In this document: one piece after another, positions 26,548 to 35,807 of the stretch
Layout of the letters: each line of letters starts with the position of its first letter
How positions within the stretch are numbered: the stretch's first letter is position 1
Source of the DNA: Draconibacterium halophilum
GTDB taxonomy: Bacteria; Bacteroidota; Bacteroidia; Bacteroidales; Prolixibacteraceae
Length of the DNA: 64,000 bases
Assembly: GCF_010448835.1 (NCBI RefSeq)
Contig: NZ_CP048409.1
Span: 1,992,001 to 2,056,000 of the forward strand
Direction of reading: 5' to 3'
Position numbers and translations under genes: made by a program
The notes under the pieces: model-generated
What the model saw: only the letters and a program-made list of their open reading frames with translations
Told to the model about the DNA's origin: nothing
The model's database searches: none

Positions 26548-27669
26548 ATGAAGTATTTAGGAATTATGACTTTAGTTATAATGGTTTTTGGCTGTGCGCA
26601 AAAAGACGCCACAGTGGGTATATCAAGCGAAGATTTTGCGTTTGATTACGATGGAAAAACCATTGAACTTTTTACCTTAAAAAACGATAACGGTCTGGTT
26701 TGTCAGTTAACTAATTTTGGCGCAAGAGTGGTAAGTTTGTATGCCCCGGATAAAAATGGGGAACTGGGCGACGTAATTGTTGGTTACGGTTCGGGTAAAG
26801 ACTTTGTAGAAAAGAAAGAGAATTTCTACGGAGCGGTGATCGGTCGTTATGGCAACCGTATTGGCAATGCATCATTTTCGATTGACGGAGTTGAATATCC
26901 ACTTGAGAAAAACGATGGCGACAATCATTTGCATGGTGGAACCAATGGTTTTCATCATCAGGTGTGGGATGTAGAAAGCGCAAGCGATTCTGAAGTTGTT
27001 TTTAGCTTGGTTTCGCCAGATATGGAAACCGGATATCCTGGTACTGTAAACGTAAAAGTAAAATACCAGTTAACGGATGCAAACGAGCTGAAAATTGAAT
27101 ATTTTGCCACAACAGATAAGAAAACGGTATTAAATCTTACCAACCATTCGTACTTTAACTTGAAAGATGGTGGAAGAACTTCCATCAACGATCATTTAAT
27201 GTATCTGAACGCTGATTACTATACTCCGGTTGACGGTGGTTTAATCCCAACGGGAGAATTGGCTAGTGTTGCCGGAACTCCATTTGATTTTACAACTCCA
27301 ACTGCCATTGGCGACCGCGTGGAAGCCGATGATGTGCAGTTAAAAGTTGGAAATGGATACGACCATAACTGGGTGTTGAACACCAACAACGACGCGGCTG
27401 TTTTAGCTGCAAAAGTAGTTGATCCGGAATCGGGAAGAGTATTGGAAGTATACACCAACGAACCGGGCGTTCAATTTTACGGAGGTAACTTCCTTGACGG
27501 GACTATTGCCGGTAAAAATGATATTAAATACGACTTCCGTGGTGCATTTTGTTTGGAAACGCAGCATTTCCCTGATAGCCCTAACAAGGCCGATTTTCCT
27601 GATGTTTTCGTTAATCCGGGAGATGAATACCACTCGGTTTGTATTTACAAATTCGATGTTGAAAAATAG
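26548..27669 (+). CDS. galM: Aldose 1-epimerase (mutarotase) lipoprotein
   Basis: Interconverts the alpha and beta anomers of aldoses such as galactose or arabinose, speeding use of newly released sugar. At 373 residues it has the GalM fold motifs: GRYGNRIGNASF, the catalytic histidines in NHLHGGTNGFH and LTNHSYFNL, and the catalytic Glu in FCLETQHFPDSPN. Unlike many cytoplasmic mutarotases it begins with a lipoprotein signal (IMVFGCA), so it is probably periplasmic or membrane-anchored. It is the last gene of the ara operon, before a strong terminator. Confidence 0.94.
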   Translation: MKYLGIMTLVIMVFGCAQKDATVGISSEDFAFDYDGKTIELFTLKNDNGLVCQLTNFGARVVSLYAPDKNGELGDVIVGYGSGKDFVEKKENFYGAVIGRYGNRIGNASFSIDGVEYPLEKNDGDNHLHGGTNGFHHQVWDVESASDSEVVFSLVSPDMETGYPGTVNVKVKYQLTDANELKIEYFATTDKKTVLNLTNHSYFNLKDGGRTSINDHLMYLNADYYTPVDGGLIPTGELASVAGTPFDFTTPTAIGDRVEADDVQLKVGNGYDHNWVLNTNNDAAVLAAKVVDPESGRVLEVYTNEPGVQFYGGNFLDGTIAGKNDIKYDFRGAFCLETQHFPDSPNKADFPDVFVNPGDEYHSVCIYKFDVEK

Positions 27670-28006
27670 ATTATAAGGATTTTTTGTTTTGAGTTAGTTA
27701 ATAGTTAGTTAGTAAAGGTTCTGATTTGTTTAGCAGGCAGGAAGAACCAAAAAGGAAGGAGGTTGATTTTCAACCTCCTTTTCTTTTGTTGCTACAATTT
27801 TCTTCAACTGTTTTTTTAGTAACACTTTTGGGCATTGCTTTTTTCTCTTACTCCCATTTCTCCAATCAGCCAATAGGATTACGGGGGAGTATAAACGCCT
27901 AGCATTTTTCCGATCGTTATGTCAATAACCCAACCCCTCAACTTTCCAGAGTTTTTAATTCTATTACGATTTAAAATACCTAATCCCGTTAGTATTTTTC
28001 ATCTTT
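27670..28006. other. Intergenic region between convergent galM and HTCS genes
   Basis: No gene is seen. It holds the ara operon terminator (27756-27787). A further inverted repeat (TACTCCC 27849-27855 with GGGAGTA 27885-27891) might help end transcription of the minus-strand HTCS, but it lacks a clear U-tract. Confidence 0.5.
27756..27787 (+). terminator. Rho-independent terminator of the ara operon
   Basis: A perfect 11-bp stem AAGGAGGTTGA (27756-27766) with TCAACCTCCTT (27770-27780) around loop TTT, followed by TTTCTTTT. Confidence 0.9.
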
Positions 28007-30796
28007 TTAAGTTGAACGATATTGCTTCTTGTATTTGCTCGGAGACATTTTAAATTGTTCCTTAAAACATCTTGTGTAGTAGGACTGTGAAGAGAACCCC
28101 GATTCGTATGCTATTTCTGTAATTGTTTTACCACTGTTACGTAGGTAATCCAACGATTTTTTAAGCTTAATAGAAATGACAAATTCGCTAACCGACATAT
28201 CGGTTATTTTTTTTACTTTCCGATAGAGATGAACCCGTGATAATCCAAGTTTAGAAGCCAGCTCGTCCACATTAATATCGTCGTGGCCAATATTTTCCAG
28301 GATTATATGTCTTAGTTTTTTCAGAAATTGCTGATCCAGTTGATTAATACCGTTTTCGGTTTCTTTAAAACTAAGTGTTTCGCGATAATGCTCTCTGAGT
28401 TTTTTACGCGATACCAACAGATTGTTTATTGTTGATAGTAATAATGCTTTACTGAATGGTTTTTCGATGAAATAGTCGGCTCCATCTTCCATCCCCTCAA
28501 TTTTATTTTTAATGGATGTTTTAGCGGTAAGTAAAATAATTGGGATATGGCTTGTTTTTGTATCTGATTTTAATTGCCGTGTCATCTCAAAACCATCCAT
28601 TTTAGGCATCATAATATCACTTATAATCAGGTCTGGTTCTTCCTCAAGCACTTGTTCTATTCCTTCTTTTCCGTTGGTAGCTGTATAAATTTTGTACCTG
28701 TCTTTCAGCATCATGCGAAGGTAATCAAGCATGTCGGGCATATCTTCAGTAATTAATATCGAAAAGGTCGCCTCTTTGTCAGGTATCAGCGAGTCAATAG
28801 CTTCGGCCGTTTGGGGTTCATCAAGAAATGGGTAGTCTTCATTAGGAGAGGTTTCGATATTCCTGTTTTTGATCATTTCATCTTCCACAAGGTGTAAATT
28901 ACCCACAGGCAGCCACACAAAAACCGAAGTGCCTTCTCCTTCGGTACTTTCTACCTTAATTCTTCCGCGATGAAGTTCAACCAATTCTCTCGAAAAATTG
29001 AGTCCAATCCCGGATCCTTTTACAATTCTTGATTCGTCTTTTTGGTAATACCGCTCAAAAATTTTTGGTAAATCTTCTTTTGGAATTCCTTCTCCTGAAT
29101 CTTTTACCTCGATACAAAATTCTTCAGCAAATAGTCCCGGATTATTTATTTTGTGTTTCCGGAGAATAATTTTTATTCTTCCTTTCTGCGGTGTGAATTT
29201 GAAAGCATTGGAAAGGAGATTAAACATTACTTTTTCTATTTTTTCATAATCAAACCATATCACCGGGTACTTAATTGTTGATTCGTAGGTGAGGCTTATA
29301 TCTTTTTTGTCGGCCAGTGTTTGGAAAGAAGCGCATATATCGTTTAAAAAATCATCCAGATTATTTTCGCTTGCTTTGATTCTCATTTTCTTGTTTTCTA
29401 TCATCCTGAAATCAAGCAGTTGGTTAATCATTTGCAGTAAACGATGTGTGTTCCGATGCATAATCTGGTAGTTTTTCTTTATATCGGAAGGGGGCATTTT
29501 TTCTTCAATTAAACTTTCAAGTGGACCTTTTATCAGTGTAAGCGGAGTCTTAAATTCGTGCGATATATTTGTGAAGAATGTGAGTTTTGCTTGTGTAGCT
29601 TCTTCCAGTTCTTTGTCGATTTTCTTCAGCCGCTCATGTTGTTCTTTTAACAACTGGTTTTGTTTTTCAATCTCTTCATTTTTATCAACCAGTATTTTAT
29701 TCAACTTTTTTTTATCATTCAGGTTAAGGTAAATCATGAAAATTAAGGCCGTTGTAAGTGTTAAAACGGCAATAAGAAAGAACAAAATTAAATTCTTTGT
29801 TTTGTTACGGTTTGTTTCAATGGTAAGCAAAAGTTTTTGCCTTTCTATTTTATTGTGCAATAACTCAATCTGGTCGGTTTGAGCCTTTAACATTGGAGCG
29901 TTATTTTTATCGATAGTTAAAGTGGGAATAATATTTTGTTTTGAAACCTTCCGTTTGTTTAAAATATCATTGGCTATTTGTATGGCCAGACCTCCACCGG
30001 TTTTGTACATAAATGTGGCATCAAGCACATTGTCGAGTACCATTTGGATACCTCCTTCGGTTCCCGGAAGTCCATCAACGCCAAGAACATATGTATGGCG
30101 AGTTTCTCTGTATTGCTGCGTAACTTTTCGTACTTCACGAGCCATCACATCGTTGTGTGCAAAAACCAGATCAAACTCCAGTTCGTCATTAATCGCTTCG
30201 TTAATTATTTTATTGGCGCTATTGGTTTTCCAATCACCTGAAACTGATTTGACGATGGTAATATCAGGGAAATTATTCAAAACTCGGGCAAATCCATTAT
30301 GTCTCTCTTGCGACGGAGATGAGCCTTCCAGCCCTCTGATTTCAAGTATCTTTCCTCCGTTTTGTAGCAACCGGGCTGCATGATTTCCTGCTTCTACACC
30401 TATAATATAGTTGTCGCCACCAATAAAGGCTGTGTATTTATCGGTTTTAACTTTTCTGTCGATAACAATTACCGGAATACCGCTATTGTATACCTGTTCA
30501 ACTATTGGCGCTATCGGTTCTGATTCGTTTGGAGAGACAATTAATAAATCAATTTCCTGGTCTATTAGCTCTTTAATTTGTTTTATCTGTGTGCTCGAAT
30601 TATCCCTCCCGTCTTTAATTATCAATTCAATATCGGGGTAGAATGATAATTCAATTTCCATAAGTCGAATCTGAGTTCGCCGCCATAAATCGTTAGTAGT
30701 ACATTGCGAAAAGCCAACTTTATATTTAGGTGTTGCCCAGGAAGTATAACTCTGAACAAAAAAGATCAGAATGAATATAGGAATTAGTTTAGCCAA
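28007..30796 (-). CDS. HTCS regulator with periplasmic sugar-binding sensor, possibly fructose-responsive
   Basis: A 929-residue hybrid two-component protein. After a signal segment (to YTSWA) comes a periplasmic-binding-protein sensor of the LacI/ribose-binding type (~21-320; KVGFSQCTTNDLWRR, LIVSPNESEPIAPIV, GIPVIVIDRKV), then one membrane helix (~333-357), histidine kinase with His413 (ISHEFKTPL), ATPase, receiver with Asp727 (ISDIMMPKMDG) and AraC-type DNA-binding domain. This sensor architecture is that of Bacteroides thetaiotaomicron BT1754, which senses fructose, so a fructose-like ligand is a reasonable inference. No in-frame ATG exists before the signal peptide: the start is TTG at 30796, with an in-frame stop 24 bases further upstream. 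It is divergent from the second SusC/SusD pair, which it probably controls. Confidence 0.92.
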   Translation of the reverse strand: MAKLIPIFILIFFVQSYTSWATPKYKVGFSQCTTNDLWRRTQIRLMEIELSFYPDIELIIKDGRDNSSTQIKQIKELIDQEIDLLIVSPNESEPIAPIVEQVYNSGIPVIVIDRKVKTDKYTAFIGGDNYIIGVEAGNHAARLLQNGGKILEIRGLEGSSPSQERHNGFARVLNNFPDITIVKSVSGDWKTNSANKIINEAINDELEFDLVFAHNDVMAREVRKVTQQYRETRHTYVLGVDGLPGTEGGIQMVLDNVLDATFMYKTGGGLAIQIANDILNKRKVSKQNIIPTLTIDKNNAPMLKAQTDQIELLHNKIERQKLLLTIETNRNKTKNLILFFLIAVLTLTTALIFMIYLNLNDKKKLNKILVDKNEEIEKQNQLLKEQHERLKKIDKELEEATQAKLTFFTNISHEFKTPLTLIKGPLESLIEEKMPPSDIKKNYQIMHRNTHRLLQMINQLLDFRMIENKKMRIKASENNLDDFLNDICASFQTLADKKDISLTYESTIKYPVIWFDYEKIEKVMFNLLSNAFKFTPQKGRIKIILRKHKINNPGLFAEEFCIEVKDSGEGIPKEDLPKIFERYYQKDESRIVKGSGIGLNFSRELVELHRGRIKVESTEGEGTSVFVWLPVGNLHLVEDEMIKNRNIETSPNEDYPFLDEPQTAEAIDSLIPDKEATFSILITEDMPDMLDYLRMMLKDRYKIYTATNGKEGIEQVLEEEPDLIISDIMMPKMDGFEMTRQLKSDTKTSHIPIILLTAKTSIKNKIEGMEDGADYFIEKPFSKALLLSTINNLLVSRKKLREHYRETLSFKETENGINQLDQQFLKKLRHIILENIGHDDINVDELASKLGLSRVHLYRKVKKITDMSVSEFVISIKLKKSLDYLRNSGKTITEIAYESGFSSQSYYTRCFKEQFKMSPSKYKKQYRST

Positions 30797-30942
30797 GATA
30801 GTTAGTTGCTTAAGTTCAGTTCAAAATTAAAAGAAATCATCAAATTAGCATTATGTATTTCCAATATAATCATGATTCAACCATCAATTGATGACTTGGT
30901 TTTTGAGTTCTTGGAAAGATAGATTAAGAACATTTGTAAAAA

Positions 30943-31011
30943 TTGTGTAACATAACTTCATATTGTGTTACATGGATGAATATCTGGCAAAAGTTACAAG
31001 CTTTTGTAACA
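30943..31011. promoter_or_regulatory. Phased repeats, candidate HTCS operator
   Basis: TTGTGTAACA (30943-30952) and TTGTGTTACA (30963-30972) are direct repeats exactly 20 bases apart. TTTTGTAACA (31002-31011) follows 39 bases later, so all three face nearly the same side of the helix. The last is part of a perfect inverted repeat GTTACAA-GCTT-TTGTAAC (30993-31010). AraC-type domains usually bind paired direct repeats spaced about two helical turns, which fits. Confidence 0.55.
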
Positions 31012-31039
31012 TTTCTTTATGCTTTAGTATCATGTGTGA

Positions 31040-31070
31040 TTGACTTGCCTGTTTGCTACATGTAATTTTG
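31040..31070 (+). promoter_or_regulatory. Promoter of second SusC gene
   Basis: TTG (31040-31042) and TAATTTTG (31063-31070) match the Bacteroidota -33 and -7 elements with a 20-base spacer. It lies directly downstream of the phased repeats and 60 bases before the ATG. Confidence 0.55.
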
Positions 31071-31130
31071 AATCATAAAAAGTGTTTGGATAACAAATAC
31101 AAAAATTACTAACTTAATTATCTATAAACT

Positions 31131-34043
31131 ATGAAGAATCATCATGTAAAAATTGCGGTATTAGTACTTTTTTCCGCATTCTTTATGATCTCCTCGGCTT
31201 TCGCACAGGAAGTGACGGTTACAGGTAAAGTTGTTGACAATGATACGAAGGAACCGCTTCCGGGTGTATCTATTGTTGTTGATGGCACCACCAAAGGAAC
31301 GATTACAAACTTTGATGGAGAATATTCCATCGATGTAAATACGGGGGTAATTCTCGTGTATTCTTATATCGGATATTCCAATTTAGAGAAGGAAGTTACC
31401 AGTGGTGGAACGATGGATGTTGAACTTTCAATGAGCACCGAGTCGTTGGACGAAGTGGTTATTGTTGGTTATGGCTCGGTAAAGAAAAAGGATGCAACCG
31501 GTGCAGTAAGTTCGGTAAAGACCGAAGATTTTAACCGGGGTGTCAGCAGTTCTCCAAGCGATTTAATTCAGGGAAAAGTATCTGGTGTAATGATTACAAA
31601 TTCAAGTGGTGATCCGGGAGCCAATACTTCTATTCGTATCCGCGGTAACTCGTCGGTGCGTTCCGGTAACGATCCGCTTATTGTTGTTGACGGTGTTCCG
31701 CTTTCGGGAGGAAATACTACTGCCAGTGCCGATCTTGGTATGGGTAATTCTGACGCGCGTAACCCGCTAAACTTTATCAATCCAAACGACATTGCTTCGA
31801 TGGACATTTTAAAAGATGCATCTGCAACAGCAATTTATGGTTCGCGCGGAGCCAATGGTGTAATTATTATTACGACTAAAAAAGGTGCCGGAGCAAATTC
31901 AGTTGAGTTTAACTCTTCATTCAGCGTGTCTAAAGTTGCCAACCTAATTGATGTTTATTCTGCTGATGAATTTGGTGCAATGGCTCCCAACCAAGACCAT
32001 GGTGGAGATGTAAATGCACTTGATCAAATCTTCAGAACTGCATTTACGCAAAACCACAATGTTGCTTTTACTGGTGGTAACGAAGATTTGAAATATCGTT
32101 TATCGTTAAGTGCACAAGATCAGGAAGGCGTTGTTAAAAATAGTGGCTTAGAAAAATATACTGCTAACCTAAACGCAAGCCAGGAGTTTTTCGACAATAA
32201 ATTGAAAATTGATATTAACATGATTACTTCTCATGTTGAAGACCAGTATGCACCTATTACAAACGATGCCGGTTTTGAAGGAAGTTTGCTTAGTAATGCA
32301 CTGGCCTGGAACCCAACGGATGATTTATATAAGTCGGACGGTTCCTATAACCAGTTATATCTCGATTTGGTTAACCCATTGGCGATGTTAGATATGGTTA
32401 ACGATAATGCAAAAACCTTGCGTGTTTTAACCAATGTTTCGGCTTCATATAAAATATTACCGGAATTAACTTACAAATTAAATCTTGGTCTCGATAATAC
32501 AAATTCAAGTCGCAGTACTGCTGTATTGGCAAGTTTATTCCGCGCAGGAATTTCGGAAAGAGGTAGAGCAAGTGTTAATGATTTGAAATCCAATAGTAAG
32601 TTAATGGAACATACCTTGGATTATAATAAAGTATTCAGCGAAATCTTCCGTTTTACCGGTATGTTGGGATATTCATACCAGGAAACCAAGCGTTCGGGGA
32701 AATCAATTAGCGGTCAGGATTTTACATACGATGAGATTGATTATATTTATCAATTACAGGCCATGTCGCAAGAAACAAGAAGCGTATCCTCTTTTTACGA
32801 TCCGGTAAACGAGTTACAATCATTCTTCGGAAGGGTTAACTTTAGTTTATACGATAAGTTTCTTGTAACAGCTACCATGCGTGCTGACGGGTCAAGTAAA
32901 TTTGGTGAAAATCAGAAATATGGTTATTTCCCTTCTGCAGCTCTTGCTTATCGTATTTCTGAAGAAGAATTCATTCCAGAATCATTCGATGATTTGAAAT
33001 TCCGTTTAGGATGGGGGCAAACAGGTAACCAGGAATTTCCTGCAGGTGCTTCACAGGCACAATACGAAATTACCCGCGACGGTATTGTCCGTAGTCAGTT
33101 TGATAATCCTGACTTGAGATGGGAAACTTCAACCACATTTAACCTTGGTGTAGACTTTACCATGTTTGACTCAAGGTTATCGGGTACAATTGAATACTTT
33201 AATAAAAGAACAGAAGACTTATTGTTTTATACAACCGCAGCTTTTCCGGCTCCATCGAGCGGTAGGGTATGGACCAATCTTGATGCTGAAGTGTTAAACA
33301 CGGGTGTTGAGATCGCTTTAAGCGGGCGTATTGTTGAAACAAAAGACTTTTCATTCGATTTAAGTGCCAACATAAGTTTCTTGACAAACGAGTTACAGAA
33401 CTTTAATAGAATTGTAGAAACCGGTGGTTTACACGGACAAGGAATGTCTGGAGTTACCAGTCAACGATTTGTTGAAGGCCAACCATTAAATGTTTTCTAC
33501 CTTTTGAAATTCCAGGGGCTTGATGCAGATGGAATTAGCATTTACGATGAGGATAAACAATATGTTGGAGATCCTAATCCTAACCAGATTATGGGTGTGT
33601 CTGCAAGTTTACGTTACAAAAGCTGGGATATGATTGCAAACTTTAATGGCGCGTTTGGCCATCAGGTATACAACAACACTGCAACATCAATACTTGTTGC
33701 CAGTAACCCAACAAAGGGACGTAATACTTCGCCATTATACGTAATTGAAGGAGAAAGTGCTGACAATGCCATTTCTGCTTCAACCCGTTATCTCGAAGAC
33801 GGTGATTTTATCCGTTTAAATAACCTCACAATTGGTTATACTTTTGAAGATGCACCATGGGTATTTAAAAACGCTCGTCTTTCATTAACCGGTCAGAACT
33901 TGTTGTTGTTTACTGATTATACCGGCTTTGATCCAGAGGTAAACGTCAATAAAGCTATTGATGGTGTTCCTTCATTTGGAATCGACTATGTACCATATCC
34001 AAATTCGAGAACATTTTCGTTTGGCCTGAATGTATCATTTTAA
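31131..34043 (+). CDS. SusC/RagA-family TonB-dependent outer-membrane transporter (second)
   Basis: TonB-dependent oligosaccharide importer of 970 residues. The signal peptide ends at SSAFAQ. A carboxypeptidase-D-like domain (VTGKVVDNDTKEPLPGVSIV), TonB-box-like EVVIVGYGSVKKKDATG, plug (VVDGVPLSGG, YGSRGANGVIIITTKKG) and barrel ending in FSFGLNVSF are all intact. It is the first gene downstream of phased operator-like repeats and is divergent from an HTCS with a sugar-binding sensor. The SusD partner ATG begins 21 bases downstream. The fructan substrate suggested by the GH32 gene at the right edge is inference. Confidence 0.95.
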   Translation: MKNHHVKIAVLVLFSAFFMISSAFAQEVTVTGKVVDNDTKEPLPGVSIVVDGTTKGTITNFDGEYSIDVNTGVILVYSYIGYSNLEKEVTSGGTMDVELSMSTESLDEVVIVGYGSVKKKDATGAVSSVKTEDFNRGVSSSPSDLIQGKVSGVMITNSSGDPGANTSIRIRGNSSVRSGNDPLIVVDGVPLSGGNTTASADLGMGNSDARNPLNFINPNDIASMDILKDASATAIYGSRGANGVIIITTKKGAGANSVEFNSSFSVSKVANLIDVYSADEFGAMAPNQDHGGDVNALDQIFRTAFTQNHNVAFTGGNEDLKYRLSLSAQDQEGVVKNSGLEKYTANLNASQEFFDNKLKIDINMITSHVEDQYAPITNDAGFEGSLLSNALAWNPTDDLYKSDGSYNQLYLDLVNPLAMLDMVNDNAKTLRVLTNVSASYKILPELTYKLNLGLDNTNSSRSTAVLASLFRAGISERGRASVNDLKSNSKLMEHTLDYNKVFSEIFRFTGMLGYSYQETKRSGKSISGQDFTYDEIDYIYQLQAMSQETRSVSSFYDPVNELQSFFGRVNFSLYDKFLVTATMRADGSSKFGENQKYGYFPSAALAYRISEEEFIPESFDDLKFRLGWGQTGNQEFPAGASQAQYEITRDGIVRSQFDNPDLRWETSTTFNLGVDFTMFDSRLSGTIEYFNKRTEDLLFYTTAAFPAPSSGRVWTNLDAEVLNTGVEIALSGRIVETKDFSFDLSANISFLTNELQNFNRIVETGGLHGQGMSGVTSQRFVEGQPLNVFYLLKFQGLDADGISIYDEDKQYVGDPNPNQIMGVSASLRYKSWDMIANFNGAFGHQVYNNTATSILVASNPTKGRNTSPLYVIEGESADNAISASTRYLEDGDFIRLNNLTIGYTFEDAPWVFKNARLSLTGQNLLLFTDYTGFDPEVNVNKAIDGVPSFGIDYVPYPNSRTFSFGLNVSF

Positions 34044-34064
34044 TTACTTAAGAACTTGATTAAC

Positions 34065-35573
34065 ATGAAAAATATATTAAAATTTTTAGCCGTTTTTATC
34101 GCGATCACAGTATTGAGTATCGGCTGTACGGACTTAGACGAAACACTGGAAGATCGCTTGACAAAAGATCAGGTAACAGCAGCTAATGTTTCTGATTTAT
34201 TGACAGAACTCTACAAAACTCTAAATGATGTTGATGGCTCGGGGGCTGATATTATTTATGAACATACAACTGATGTTTTAATAGCACCTACCCGTGGTGG
34301 CGACTGGGATGACAATGGCGCCTGGCGTGCATTGCATCAACATAAATGGGATTCGGAGCATTCAGGTATTGGTGGCCGCTACCAAACTTATACCGCCGGT
34401 TTATTCTCGGCTATCGACTTATTACAATATGAAACAACTGCACAACAGGAAGCAGAAGCACGTTTTATTCGTGCCTTGTATATTTTCTGGATTACTGATG
34501 GTTGGGGACAGGTAGCAATGCGCGATCCGGGTGCCGCACTTTCTGAAGATCCGTATGTACTATCTGGTGCTGAGGCAATTGATTTCGTTATTTCAGAATG
34601 TGAGTCGATAATGAGTAGTTTGCCTGCAAATGACAGTCCATGGGTGGCAACACAGGCTGCAGCACAGGCTCTGCTGGCTAAGGCTTACCTTAATAAGGAT
34701 GTTTTGTCTAGTGATCGTCAGACTTTCTCTTTCAGCGCAGATAATATGTCGCAAGTAATATCAAATTGCGATGCCATTATTAACAGTGGAAATTATGCAT
34801 TGGAAAGTGATTATTTCATGACGTTTTCAGCACAAAATGAAAACTCAAAAGAAATTATTTTCTCGGCACGTAATACGCGAGGTATTGAATCGGGTGGCGT
34901 TCAAGGACGCTATTATTCAGTACTGCATTACAATCAAAAACCTAGTGGTTGGAATGGTTTTACCACTTTAGCTGATTTTTATGATTCGTTTGAAGAAAAT
35001 GATACGCGTAGACATGGAGAAGTTGCCGATGTAAAAGCAGCTTCAGGACTTGATGCCGGTTTGCTTTACGGACAGCAGTACGACGAAAATGGAACAGCTT
35101 TGGAAGACAGGGCCGGTAATCCTTTATTCTTTACAAAAGAAAGTCCTATTGTATCCTCGGGAGCCACTTTGGAAACCAGTGGGATTCGAATAATGAAGTA
35201 TACACCCGATTACGAGAATGTGGATTCGCCAGAGAATGACCTGGTTCATTTCCGTTATTCAGATATACTTTTGATGAAGGCAGAAGCATTATTGAGAACG
35301 GGCGACAGTGCCGGTGCATTGGTAATTGTAAACCAATTACGCTCAGTACGTAATGCGTCCGAACTTTCATCGATTACTGAAGATGTATTGTTAGCCGAAA
35401 GGGCACGTGAATTATATGGTGAAAACTGGAGGAGAAATGATTTGATTCGTTTTGGTAAATATTTAGATTCTTGGGATCAAAAAGAAGCTTCGGATGCGAA
35501 GTATTTACTCTTCCCATTTTCTGCATCGCAAATTGCATCAAATCCAAATTTGGTTCAAAATCCAGGATACTAA
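34065..35573 (+). CDS. SusD/RagB-family glycan-binding lipoprotein (second)
   Basis: Surface lipoprotein partner of the SusC barrel upstream. I chose the ATG at 34065, not the in-frame TTG at 34056, because it gives a clean lipoprotein signal ending at LSIGC. It is 502 residues long, with helical SusD-type repeats (EARFIRALYIFWITDGWGQ) and the family-typical C-terminus NPNLVQNPGY. A strong terminator follows about 50 bases after the stop, so the susCD pair is a closed unit separate from the VCBS genes downstream. Confidence 0.94.
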   Translation: MKNILKFLAVFIAITVLSIGCTDLDETLEDRLTKDQVTAANVSDLLTELYKTLNDVDGSGADIIYEHTTDVLIAPTRGGDWDDNGAWRALHQHKWDSEHSGIGGRYQTYTAGLFSAIDLLQYETTAQQEAEARFIRALYIFWITDGWGQVAMRDPGAALSEDPYVLSGAEAIDFVISECESIMSSLPANDSPWVATQAAAQALLAKAYLNKDVLSSDRQTFSFSADNMSQVISNCDAIINSGNYALESDYFMTFSAQNENSKEIIFSARNTRGIESGGVQGRYYSVLHYNQKPSGWNGFTTLADFYDSFEENDTRRHGEVADVKAASGLDAGLLYGQQYDENGTALEDRAGNPLFFTKESPIVSSGATLETSGIRIMKYTPDYENVDSPENDLVHFRYSDILLMKAEALLRTGDSAGALVIVNQLRSVRNASELSSITEDVLLAERARELYGENWRRNDLIRFGKYLDSWDQKEASDAKYLLFPFSASQIASNPNLVQNPGY

Positions 35574-35623
35574 TATCTAAATCAATTAATCCGCATTACG
35601 TAGTTTAGTTTATAAATCGAAGT

Positions 35624-35657
35624 AAGCCAATGAGTGTGAACTCATTGGCTTCTTTTT
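35624..35657 (+). terminator. Rho-independent terminator after second SusD
   Basis: A perfect 12-bp stem AAGCCAATGAGT (35624-35635) with ACTCATTGGCTT (35640-35651), loop GTGA, followed by CTTTTT. Confidence 0.92.
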
Positions 35658-35747
35658 GGCGCTAAGTTTAACAGCGTTAAAAACGAATTGGTTTATAAAC
35701 TTTTGAGTAAAGTTATTTAGTCGGTAAATTGTTAGCAGAAAAGTTTT

Positions 35748-35755
35748 TAGATTTG
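35748..35755 (+). promoter_or_regulatory. Candidate -7 promoter box of the first large VCBS gene
   Basis: TAGATTTG is an exact TAnnTTTG match 52 bases before the ATG at 35808 and after a terminator, so a promoter is expected here. The only upstream TTG (35729-35731) is 16 bases away, shorter than ideal. Confidence 0.4.
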
Positions 35756-35807
35756 TTAGAAACCTGATTGACTAACAAATCAGACTAAACCAAGAAAATA
35801 ATCTTAA

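Larger units (their letters stand above)
30797..31130. other. Divergent regulatory region between HTCS and SusC
   Basis: No gene is seen. It contains phased repeats (30943-31011) and the SusC promoter (31040-31070). On the minus strand, CAAAATTA at 30822-30829 reads TAATTTTG, a possible -7 box for the HTCS gene, but no -33 element is well placed. Confidence 0.6.

Noticed and set aside
27849..27891. Inverted repeat TACTCCC/GGGAGTA as a terminator
   Set aside because: The stem is short, the loop is about 29 bases and there is no T-run on either side; kept only as a note.
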